A stretch of 64,000 bases of DNA from Chloroflexota bacterium. GTDB lineage: Bacteria; Chloroflexota; Anaerolineae; Promineifilales; Promineifilaceae. The translations under genes and the position numbers were made by a program. The stretch covers positions 22,885 through 86,884 of the forward strand of contig JAJRVV010000102.1 in NCBI GenBank assembly GCA_024277135.1, written 5' to 3'. Under the pieces are notes generated by a model, which searched no databases, was not told the origin of the DNA, and worked only from the letters and a program-made list of their open reading frames with translations. Positions 52,294 to 60,680 of the stretch are shown one piece after another (the stretch's first letter is position 1; the number at the start of each line of letters is the position of its first letter).

Positions 52294-55200
52294 TTACGGT
52301 TTCATGACGACGGGCAAGTAGATGTATTGCCGGTTGACGGTAGTGGTTAAGGTAACGGCCGTCTTGACAGTGGGCGCCGTCAACGAAGCGGCGGTGAAGG
52401 TAATCACCTCCACCGACGCTGCGCCGGCGGCCGGCACCGTGACGGTGACGAATATCCCCGCCGCCGCTCCCGGAGCCAGCGTCACGTCAGCGGGGACGAT
52501 CACTATCCACTCAGCATTGGACACGGCCGTAAACGTGAACGTGTCGGTGAAATTGCCGGTGTTGGTGATGGTGTGACTGTACACCGCCTCCTGCCCCGGA
52601 TCGGCCGTTTGCGCTCCATCTGGCGTCAAACTTACCCCCACCACATTCAAGATAGTAGTTCTGGCCGTCAGGTCGGGGATGGAGAAGGTGTCGGCGATAT
52701 TGCCGGAGACGGCCGTTTGGTTCACCACATCAAATGGATTGCCCGGCGTACCCGCCACCTGAACCTGATAGTTAATATGCGCCTCATCTCCCCCGGCCAG
52801 GCTGCCGGTCCAAATGATGCTGTTTGTGTTAGTGTCATACACAACCCCGCCGACGCCATCCAGCCCAACAGAACCGTTTACATACGCCGTGTTTGCCGGA
52901 ATCGCATCCACTAAAGTAATGGTCGAGCCGGTTCCATCATCGCCGCTGTTCGTCAGCCAGATGTCATAGGTCAATGTATCCCCCACCCAGGCGGTGGACT
53001 GATCAACCCCTTTGAACGAGGCGGCTAGACTAAGCGGCGACTGCGTCCGGCCCGCGCCGCCAACCACCGGCTCCAAGCCAATATCCAGGTGAACCGGTGT
53101 TGTGATCACCGTTAATACCTGGCTCTGGAACGGTTGATAACCGGGGGCTGATGCTTCAATTCGATATTGACCGGATGGAGTGAGGAAGCTGTAATATCCG
53201 GCCGTCGGCACTTCATCCGCCACCGATGGATCCGTGGCTTGCGGATTCACCTGCCCATACAGATAGGCGGGCCATTCCTGCCAGGTATCGTTCAGCTTGA
53301 CAAAAGCAGTCACGGTGGCGTTTAGAACGAGTGCGTCAGTAATGGGCGATCCGGCGTCCACCAGCGACTGATCATACACAAAGCCGTCCGGATCAATCAA
53401 GATGAAGATGAGCAGTTCCGAATAATCCACACCATCGCACTCCCACTTCACCCAGATTTCATAACTACTATGCGGCTCAGCCAACCAGACTCGGTATTGC
53501 GTCAACCAATCCGATGGTCCGGCCACTGTTGTCGTGATCGCTGGGATGTTGTAGGTGAACAGGCCGTTTTCCGTCACCTCCAGATAAGCGGTCGGCGTCA
53601 CCGAACAAGGCAGCGCTACCTCAACATCCAGAGTGCGGTGGGCCAGCGTCCGAATTTCGGCGCGGACGCTGCCGCTGGCGATGCCGGCGCCGTTGGCTGA
53701 AATGTCTACAAGGTCGGTGTCCAGCGGCAGGTTGTCGGCGACGACGATGGTGACGGCGTTGGAGTAATTGCTGGTCAGCCCCGCTTTGCTGGCCTGGGCG
53801 ACGATGGCGTAAGTGCCGGTGACCGACAAAGTCGGTTCGATGCTGAATGTGCCGCTCACTGTAGCGGTGGTACTCATCACCCAGGTAGCTGAGCCGCCGG
53901 ATAGGTCGTAGAAATCTACGACTGAGCCGGAGGGAGCCGACCCGCTGAAGGTGGGCGTGTTATCGGTGGTTCCCTGGGTAGGCCGCAAGATGACGGGAGC
54001 CAGGATGTCGGCGACGGTTTCAACGTGGCTGTCGCTGTTGTTGCTAAAACTGGTTTCGGGGCCGCCGTAGTTGATGACGGCCGTGTTCGTCACCGTCCCC
54101 ACATTTGTGATTTCGGCCGTCACCTGAATCTGGCCCGACCATTGATTGCCGGGCAGCGTGGGCAGCGTCCAGGTAACGACAGAACCGTCCATGCCATCCG
54201 GCGGCGGGCTGGCGCTCCAGTAGCGCACTTCCGGCGGCAGGGTGTCGGTGATGACGGCCCCCGAAGCCGGCGCGCCGCCCCAGTTGGCGTAGCCGATGTA
54301 ATAATCAAACATCTCGCCTACGGCCGGTTGGCCGACGCCATTTTTCGTCACCGCCAAATCCACATCTTCGCGTACCGTGATTTGGTGGATAAAGCCATTG
54401 TTGCCCGGCTGCGTGTCCGCCTGGTCGCCGCCAATCTGGACGCTGTTGCTGATGATTGCGCCATGCGTGGCCGTCGCCGGAATTTGCACGGCGATGGCGA
54501 TAGTTTGCTGCGGGCTGCCGCCGGGCAAATCGCCCAGGTTCCAGAGCAGGTTGGTTCCGGTGATGGCGTCTGGCGGCGGGTCGGCGCTGACGTAGGCAAC
54601 GTTGCCGGACAGCGTGTCCAGCAGCGCAGCGTTGGTCACAGTGAACGCGCCCGCGTTGCGGTAGCTGACGACATAGGTGATGGCGCTGCCCGGCTGCGGC
54701 GCGGGGCTGTCCGGGCTGAGCTGCTTGCGCACTGTCAAGTCATACGGGTTGGCTGGCATCTCCCATTCGGCGATGTTCCAGGTGTAGGGCGTGTTTTGCG
54801 CCGATGGCGGGCTGAAGTTGAGCAGGATGGGGGTTGAGGCCACGCGAGCGGCCCAGAAATGGCTCACCCAAATGGGCATGTCTTGAGAAAACTCGGCCAT
54901 TTGATCATCGTAGTCGGCTTGCAGCGCGGCCGCGTCCAATTCGGTGCGGGCGGCCTCAAGGAAAGCGTCGTTGGCGCTGTTGCGCCAGCCGGTATTGTAG
55001 AGGTTCCAGGAGTAATTGTTGTAAGCGGAGGCGATTTGACTGCTGTGGAAGAGTACATCGCCCATGGGGTCATACCGGTTGTCGAATCCCCAACCTAACG
55101 TGTAGGAATCGAGACGGCCGTACCGGATATCCTCCAGCATATTCCCCCAATCCGCATCAACCACCTGCACATCCACCCCAACGAGAGCCATATCCGCCTG

Positions 55201-58200
55201 GAATTGGAAGGCCAACGCCTGTCGAGAGATAGAGCCGGTGGGGTAGACGAGATCAAATTGCAGTTCCACCCCTCCTTTGTCGCGGATGCCGTTCCCATTG
55301 GTGTCTGCCCACCCAGCGGCGGTTAGCTGAGCGGCAGCGGCGGCCAGATCGGGGAAGTAGCTGGTGAAGGGAGCGGCCAGCGGGTGGCCGGGCGGCAGCC
55401 AGGAAGCGTCTCCCGGCGCGAGCGTAACGCCGGGCAGCGCCGCCGCAATCTGATTGACGGCGGCGGGACGGTCAAAGGCGCGGTAGATCGCCTGGCGCAC
55501 GGCCGTCTCCTGGAAGATGGGGTTGCGCAGATTAGGCATAATGGCGTCGAACCGGTTATACATAGACGTGAAAACGCGGATGTCGAACGGAGCCAGATCG
55601 TCGGGCCAGCCATCGCCGACCAGCGTCACTTCGGCGCTGCCCTCCGCCAGCGGCCAGAAGTTGTCGCCGGTGAAGAGGAAGCGGATTTCGGGGATGCGGG
55701 GATAGCCCAACCCCCGTTTGTGGTAGTTGGGGTTGGCGCGCAGGTCGAGATGCGCGCCGGGAATCCATTCCTCAACCACGTAGGGGCCGTTGCCCACCGG
55801 ATTGTGGGCGAACAGGCTGCCGTAACGGACGTCGAAGGGATGCGTACCGCTGAGGACGTGTTCCGGCAGGGGGTAGAGGATGGCGCCCAGGTAGGCGGGC
55901 GGGAATTGGCGCGGTTTGTAGGTGAGGACGGCCGTCAACGCATCCGGCGTATCCACCCGTTCAATCTTGCGGGCGGTTGAGATGAATGCCAGATAGCCGT
56001 CCGACTGCGGGTGCGGCCGGATCATCTGCTCCCAGGCAAAACGGATGTCGGCGGAAGTGAGCGGCGCGCCGTCTGACCAGAGCAGCCCCGGTTTGAGGGT
56101 GTAGGTGACGACGAGTTGATCGCCATGAACGACCGCGCCGCCATTGGCCGGGGTGGGAACCTGAACCAGCAATTCGCTGTACCAGTTGCCGCCGTCGTCC
56201 AACTGCGCCAGCGGCTCGAACAGGGCGGGTAAAATCTGATCCACAGTCCGCAGGTAAGCGCCCTGGCCGGAGGTGTAGGGGGTGAAGTCGGAGGCAGGAT
56301 TGGCGCGGACGGTGAACGGCCGAGGCGGAGGCGTCCCCTGCGTCATCGTCAGGTTCAGGGTGTAGCTGCCGCCGGAAACGGCCGTCAACGTTTGGGTCAC
56401 GCTTTGGTAATCGTATGCGCCGCAGTCGCCGACGGCCGTGATGATCACATCCCCCGGCCAGAGGCGGTCAATGGCGTAACTGCCGTTTTCATCGGTGCAG
56501 CCGTTCCACTCTGCGGCCGTCTCCCGGTTGTTCACGGCGTCTACCGTCAACGCCGATATCTGAATGCCGCCCAAAGGCTGTCCTGTCCCCGCATCTGTCA
56601 CCTGGCCGCTAACCGAGGCGGGGCGTTCCAGCGTCATGGTGATGAAGGTGGAAGCGGGCAGGGGGTTGATGGAGAGCGGGGCGCCGTTGGCAGCGGTACG
56701 GCCGTTGGGATACACGCCCAACACCGTCTCCCAGAACTCATCAGAGATAAAGGTCACGATATGATCGCCCACCGGCAGATCAATGGTGAAGTAGCCGTTG
56801 GTTTGCGAGTAACCGTACCAGACGCCGGAATCATTAAACGCGCTGACCCGCACCCCTTCAATCGGGGTGGAGCCGTCCAGTTCATACACATATCCTTCCA
56901 ACTGCCCGGCCAGCGGCGCTTCAAAGTCCAGGCCGGTGATGGTCTGGCCGCTTTCCAGGCGGATGCGCTCCGCCCAATCCGAATCATGACCGCCATAGAG
57001 AGTATGGGCGCGGTCGCCGCCCCACCATCCCGTCTCGATAGTATAGTCGCCCGGCGGCAAATTTGTGACGGTGTAATAGCCGCTGGCGTCCGTTTGCGCG
57101 CCGCTGCCCATCTCATCGGCATGGACATCGAGATTGAGGTTGGCGACGGGAACGCCGCCATCGGTGACACGGCCGGCGATGGTCGCGCCCGGCCCTAAGT
57201 CAAAGTCCCAATGGGCGTTTTCGGCCAAGTCGAAATCATGCGCCTGTTTCTGAGCCAGATCAGTGCCCCACGGCCGCGCCGCCACCGCCCAACGACTATC
57301 ATAAATTGGGGGAACCGGAATCTGGTAATAGCCGCTGGCGTCCGTCGGCCGTTCTGTGCCATAACCATACTCAATCGTTTGCCAGACACCAATCTGTATC
57401 CCCGCCGCCGAGTAGCCGGGGGGGACGGTGACTGTGCCGGTGATCAGCGCGCCGGAATTCAAGCCAAAATCAACGCCGGTGACGGTAATGCCGGACGTGA
57501 CCGTGATCAACGCCGCATCCTGGATGTGATAAACATCACTGTAATACTCATTCACCAGGAATTGTCCATTACAGTCAGCGCAGGCGTAGACGACGTATGC
57601 TCCCGGCGGCAGCGGGCCGAGCAGGTACTTTCCGTTAACATCGGTGTCAGCGTCTTGAACCCAGTTGCTGCACCAGGGGCAGTTGAGATCGGGAATCAAC
57701 GCGCCCATGCGCAGATTGGATACCGGCGCGCCGCTGGTTTCGTCCAGCGCGGTTCCGGCGATGTAACTGCCGCCGCCCAACGCGAAATTAATGTTGCCCA
57801 CATTGGGCGAGCCGCTGTTGACCGGGATCATGTCTGCCTGGTCATAGAAAAACTTGCCATCGTAAAACTCGCCGACGTAGCTGTTAGGTTGATCCAAACA
57901 CCAGTTCCAGCCATCGGCGGCGGAGACGACGTAATCGCCATAGGGCAGGCCGTTGATCACGTACACGCCGTTGGCGTCGGTGCAGACGCCCATGCCGCCC
58001 TGACCGGGCAGATCGGCGTTGATGTTAATATTTTCCAGGGGCAGACCGCTGTTTTCATCGGTGACGATGCCGGTGATGACGCCGCCCGGTTGGAGGGGGA
58101 AATCAATGTCAGTGACGGTGCCGCCGCCGGAGATGTTGACCGGTGTGGCCGCGTCATAGTTGACGGCTTGATCATAGTATTGGCGGGCGTATCCGGCCGG

Positions 58201-59880
58201 AATACTGTTGCTGTCATCCACCCGAACCCGGTAATCCTCATCCGGCAGGCCGCCGATGACGTAGTAGCCGTTGGCGTCGCTGCTGGCGTTTCCCCAATAC
58301 CATTCGTTGTTGCTGTCGTAGGCGCTGGCGGAGACGTTAACATCGGCCAGGGGAGCGCCGCTGCCGGCGTCGGTGACGCGGCCGGTGATGACGCCGCCCA
58401 GGTCAAGGGTGAAGTTGACGCCGGTGTACAGGTCGCTCCCGGCGGTGAGGGTGAAGGGAACGGCCTGATCCAGAAGCAGGGTCTCGGAGTAGTATTCGCG
58501 GACGTAGAGGGATTGTTGATCCAGACACCAGTTCCAGTCGCCGCCGGCGCGGATTCTGTAGGTATCGTAGGGGAGACGGCCGAGGGTGTACATGCCGTTA
58601 GCGTCGGTGCAGGTTCCCATGCCGCCGCGCTCGATGTCTACGTTGATGTTCGCCAGCGGAGTGAAGCCGTCGCTGGCGTACACTATGCCGGTGATGTCGC
58701 CGCCGGGTTCCAGAGCAAAGTCGATATTGCCCACTGCGCCGCCGCCGATGATGGCGACGCGGTCAGCCTGCCAATGGTAAAGATGAGCGTTGTAGTATTG
58801 GCGGGCGTAGCCGGGGGGCATGTTGTTGGGGTCGTCAATGCGGACGCGATAATCGGCGTCTATCAGGCTGGTGATGGTGTAGTAGCCGCTGCTGTCGCTC
58901 CACCCGCCACGGCCGTTGCCGCCATTATCATACTCATCGGCATAAACCCAGGTGGCGCTGATGGGCAGGCTGGCAGCGGCGTCTGTAACCTGGCCGGTGA
59001 TGACGCCGCCCATGCTCATGGTGAAGTCAATGCCGGTGACGGTATCTTGGGTGATGGTGATGAGGAGCGGGGCCGCCAGATTGATGTCCGTCGTCTCTGA
59101 ATAGTATTCAATCAGATAAACAGAGTCCTGGTTGATGCACCAGTTCCAATCCCGGCTGGCGACGACTTTGTGATTGCCGTAGGGGATGCCCTGGATGGCG
59201 TAACGGCCGTTGGCGTCGGTACAAGTTCCATACCAGCCTTGTTCCAGGTCTACGTTGATATTTTCCAATGGGGTAATACCATCATCAGCGTAAACTGTGC
59301 CGCTGATGACGCCGCCGGGCTGGGCGACGAAGTTGACGCCGGTGATGACGGCGGCTCCGGTGATGGCGACGGCGTCGGCTGATTGGCCGTCTACTTGCCC
59401 GTTGTACCATTGGTTGGCCCACGGATAGCCGGCATTGAGCCTGAGCGCGTAATCCTCATCCGGCAGACCGCCTAGATAGTAGCTGGCGTCGGAGAGGCTG
59501 TAGATGTTACCGGCGTAGTTGAAGTCGGGCAGGATAAAAATCTCAACATTGCCGTTGCTCAACGGCGTTGAACCATCGCTTTCAAACAAACTGCCGCTGA
59601 TGACGCCGTAGTCGGGGGTGGCGATACGGCCGTTGACGGATTGGCTGCCGATGATGTCCACCCGGCCCACGAAGGGTTCGCCAAAGGGGGCGTTGTTCAT
59701 ATCGTAGGTGTAAGATGCGCCAGAGTTGAGGTTGATGGGGCCGTCGCTGGCCAGGTAATCGCCATTGGGCCAGTAGAAGTCGAATGTATAGCCGGCGCTG
59801 ATGGTTCCGGTGTTGGTGATGACGAAGGCGGATGAGAAACCGTTGCCGCTGTCGTTGCGATGAAGCGTGGACAGGGTGAT
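52294..59880 (-). CDS. Giant secreted protein: carboxypeptidase-regulatory repeats + SBP_bac_5 + DUF11 (main part of a split gene)
   Basis: The listed ATG is 59700 (2468 aa), but the frame stays open to 59880 and reads as good beta-sandwich protein (LHRNDSGNGFSSAFVITNTG). Residues 30-1120 (numbered from 59700) hold about ten CarboxypepD_reg-like repeats, several with paired CTDANG and WNWC cysteines. Residues about 1125-1645 form a complete SBP_bac_5 peptide-binding domain (LKPGLLWSDGAPLTSADIRFAWEQ; NPVGNGPYVVEEW). Then come two DUF11 units, an Ig-like domain, another regulatory repeat, DUF11 and a NEW3-type domain. The tail is YIYLPVVMKP. It lacks its own signal peptide; the segment with one lies directly upstream in the same frame, behind a TAA. 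It is probably a surface protein inactivated, or expressed in pieces. Confidence 0.8.
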   Translation of the reverse strand: MTLSTLHRNDSGNGFSSAFVITNTGTISAGYTFDFYWPNGDYLASDGPINLNSGASYTYDMNNAPFGEPFVGRVDIIGSQSVNGRIATPDYGVISGSLFESDGSTPLSNGNVEIFILPDFNYAGNIYSLSDASYYLGGLPDEDYALRLNAGYPWANQWYNGQVDGQSADAVAITGAAVITGVNFVAQPGGVISGTVYADDGITPLENINVDLEQGWYGTCTDANGRYAIQGIPYGNHKVVASRDWNWCINQDSVYLIEYYSETTDINLAAPLLITITQDTVTGIDFTMSMGGVITGQVTDAAASLPISATWVYADEYDNGGNGRGGWSDSSGYYTITSLIDADYRVRIDDPNNMPPGYARQYYNAHLYHWQADRVAIIGGGAVGNIDFALEPGGDITGIVYASDGFTPLANINVDIERGGMGTCTDANGMYTLGRLPYDTYRIRAGGDWNWCLDQQSLYVREYYSETLLLDQAVPFTLTAGSDLYTGVNFTLDLGGVITGRVTDAGSGAPLADVNVSASAYDSNNEWYWGNASSDANGYYVIGGLPDEDYRVRVDDSNSIPAGYARQYYDQAVNYDAATPVNISGGGTVTDIDFPLQPGGVITGIVTDENSGLPLENININADLPGQGGMGVCTDANGVYVINGLPYGDYVVSAADGWNWCLDQPNSYVGEFYDGKFFYDQADMIPVNSGSPNVGNINFALGGGSYIAGTALDETSGAPVSNLRMGALIPDLNCPWCSNWVQDADTDVNGKYLLGPLPPGAYVVYACADCNGQFLVNEYYSDVYHIQDAALITVTSGITVTGVDFGLNSGALITGTVTVPPGYSAAGIQIGVWQTIEYGYGTERPTDASGYYQIPVPPIYDSRWAVAARPWGTDLAQKQAHDFDLAENAHWDFDLGPGATIAGRVTDGGVPVANLNLDVHADEMGSGAQTDASGYYTVTNLPPGDYTIETGWWGGDRAHTLYGGHDSDWAERIRLESGQTITGLDFEAPLAGQLEGYVYELDGSTPIEGVRVSAFNDSGVWYGYSQTNGYFTIDLPVGDHIVTFISDEFWETVLGVYPNGRTAANGAPLSINPLPASTFITMTLERPASVSGQVTDAGTGQPLGGIQISALTVDAVNNRETAAEWNGCTDENGSYAIDRLWPGDVIITAVGDCGAYDYQSVTQTLTAVSGGSYTLNLTMTQGTPPPRPFTVRANPASDFTPYTSGQGAYLRTVDQILPALFEPLAQLDDGGNWYSELLVQVPTPANGGAVVHGDQLVVTYTLKPGLLWSDGAPLTSADIRFAWEQMIRPHPQSDGYLAFISTARKIERVDTPDALTAVLTYKPRQFPPAYLGAILYPLPEHVLSGTHPFDVRYGSLFAHNPVGNGPYVVEEWIPGAHLDLRANPNYHKRGLGYPRIPEIRFLFTGDNFWPLAEGSAEVTLVGDGWPDDLAPFDIRVFTSMYNRFDAIMPNLRNPIFQETAVRQAIYRAFDRPAAVNQIAAALPGVTLAPGDASWLPPGHPLAAPFTSYFPDLAAAAAQLTAAGWADTNGNGIRDKGGVELQFDLVYPTGSISRQALAFQFQADMALVGVDVQVVDADWGNMLEDIRYGRLDSYTLGWGFDNRYDPMGDVLFHSSQIASAYNNYSWNLYNTGWRNSANDAFLEAARTELDAAALQADYDDQMAEFSQDMPIWVSHFWAARVASTPILLNFSPPSAQNTPYTWNIAEWEMPANPYDLTVRKQLSPDSPAPQPGSAITYVVSYRNAGAFTVTNAALLDTLSGNVAYVSADPPPDAITGTNLLWNLGDLPGGSPQQTIAIAVQIPATATHGAIISNSVQIGGDQADTQPGNNGFIHQITVREDVDLAVTKNGVGQPAVGEMFDYYIGYANWGGAPASGAVITDTLPPEVRYWSASPPPDGMDGSVVTWTLPTLPGNQWSGQIQVTAEITNVGTVTNTAVINYGGPETSFSNNSDSHVETVADILAPVILRPTQGTTDNTPTFSGSAPSGSVVDFYDLSGGSATWVMSTTATVSGTFSIEPTLSVTGTYAIVAQASKAGLTSNYSNAVTIVVADNLPLDTDLVDISANGAGIASGSVRAEIRTLAHRTLDVEVALPCSVTPTAYLEVTENGLFTYNIPAITTTVAGPSDWLTQYRVWLAEPHSSYEIWVKWECDGVDYSELLIFILIDPDGFVYDQSLVDAGSPITDALVLNATVTAFVKLNDTWQEWPAYLYGQVNPQATDPSVADEVPTAGYYSFLTPSGQYRIEASAPGYQPFQSQVLTVITTPVHLDIGLEPVVGGAGRTQSPLSLAASFKGVDQSTAWVGDTLTYDIWLTNSGDDGTGSTITLVDAIPANTAYVNGSVGLDGVGGVVYDTNTNSIIWTGSLAGGDEAHINYQVQVAGTPGNPFDVVNQTAVSGNIADTFSIPDLTARTTILNVVGVSLTPDGAQTADPGQEAVYSHTITNTGNFTDTFTFTAVSNAEWIVIVPADVTLAPGAAAGIFVTVTVPAAGAASVEVITFTAASLTAPTVKTAVTLTTTVNRQYIYLPVVMKP

Positions 59881-60363
59881 TTAATATCCGGCCGCGCGCC
59901 GGGGGACAACGGCGGGGGCTGGGGAGCGGTATGGTTGGCGAGTGACGGATTGGAGAGATCGGGGAGCGGGGGAGCGAGGGGGCAGGGACATGACGACCCG
60001 CGGCGGCGGAGAGAAGGTGTCTGGCGATGATGAGGGGCGAGGCGGCCGATTGGTGAGCCAGGCCGGAGGAGGTTGATCCTGGGAATGGTTGGCCGGTCGT
60101 TCTATAACAGGCTGATCAAAAATGTTTTCGATAGACTGCTCTGGGGAACGGCCGTCAGCCGCTTGAGTTGGTGGATCAGCGGCGCTTTCCGAGGCGCGGT
60201 CTGGCGCTGACGCGGGGGTGAAATGGGTCACGGCCGTTTCCGGCGACAAACTCTCCGGATCAAAAACAGACGCCTGGGCGGGCGTCTGTCCAAATGAAAA
60301 GATAAAGCCAAGAATACAAACTGCAAACAGAACAGGAACGAAAAGGACCGCAAAACGCCGCAT
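59881..60363 (-). CDS. Signal-peptide N-terminal fragment of the giant secreted protein
   Basis: 160 aa from ATG 60363, preceded by GGAGGTGTGTG. Residues 1-30 are a signal peptide (MRRFAVLFVPVLFAVCILGFIFSFG ... AQAS). The rest is a Pro/Ser/Arg-rich linker ending PRRAAGY, then TAA at 59881-59883. The frame is identical to that of the 2468-aa ORF: 681 nt separate the two ORF-track starts, which is 227 codons. Removing the TAA would give one protein of about 2690 aa with a normal export signal. Alone, the fragment has no recognisable folded domain. Confidence 0.75.
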   Translation of the reverse strand: MRRFAVLFVPVLFAVCILGFIFSFGQTPAQASVFDPESLSPETAVTHFTPASAPDRASESAADPPTQAADGRSPEQSIENIFDQPVIERPANHSQDQPPPAWLTNRPPRPSSSPDTFSPPPRVVMSLPPRSPAPRSLQSVTRQPYRSPAPAVVPRRAAGY

Positions 60364-60381
60364 CACACACCTCCGGTTCAC

Positions 60382-60601
60382 AATGAAGTCAAATATTCAG
60401 TTGGTTTGACGAACGTCGAGAAAGATTGGCAATGTTGTAAAGAAGACAGTGACAAGATTTAGCAATGATAATCCAACATCCGGCGTCCCCTCGGATCAAA
60501 CCCCGATTACAAAAGCACTTTACATTCTAGCAGAAGAAGCGGCAAATGTCACCTCTGGTTTACCGGTTCCGGTCTGGAATATCTGCCAAATTTCATGACT
60601 T
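60382..60601. other. Intergenic region between divergent surface-protein and glucosidase genes
   Basis: This is about 220 bp without a recognisable gene or RNA. It must hold the minus-strand promoter of the giant secreted gene, but I could not assign its boxes with confidence. Confidence 0.4.
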
Positions 60602-60630
60602 TTGGTGAGATGATAAAATAGCTTTATGAT
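60602..60630 (+). promoter_or_regulatory. Sigma-70-like promoter of the glucosidase gene
   Basis: TTGGTG (60602-60607), 17 bp, TATGAT (60625-60630). The predicted start is about 45 nt before the GTG at 60681. Confidence 0.55.
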
Positions 60631-60680
60631 ACTGTCTTCCCCGTGATGGGAATGGCATCGCTTAGAATCCAGGAGTCGGC

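Noticed and set aside
57211-59100. 629-aa plus-strand ORF
   Set aside because: It is antisense to the repeat array of the giant secreted protein. Long open frames opposite repeats are expected; its own sequence has no recognisable domain and no ribosome binding site.
52294-59880. LPxTG sorting signal linking the giant proteins to the sortase
   Set aside because: Neither giant protein ends with LPxTG plus helix plus basic tail. The YLPVV tails lack a following membrane segment.
59701-59909. 70-aa ORF between the two parts of the giant gene
   Set aside because: It is out of frame with both parts. The frame of the large ORF reads as proper protein through 59880.
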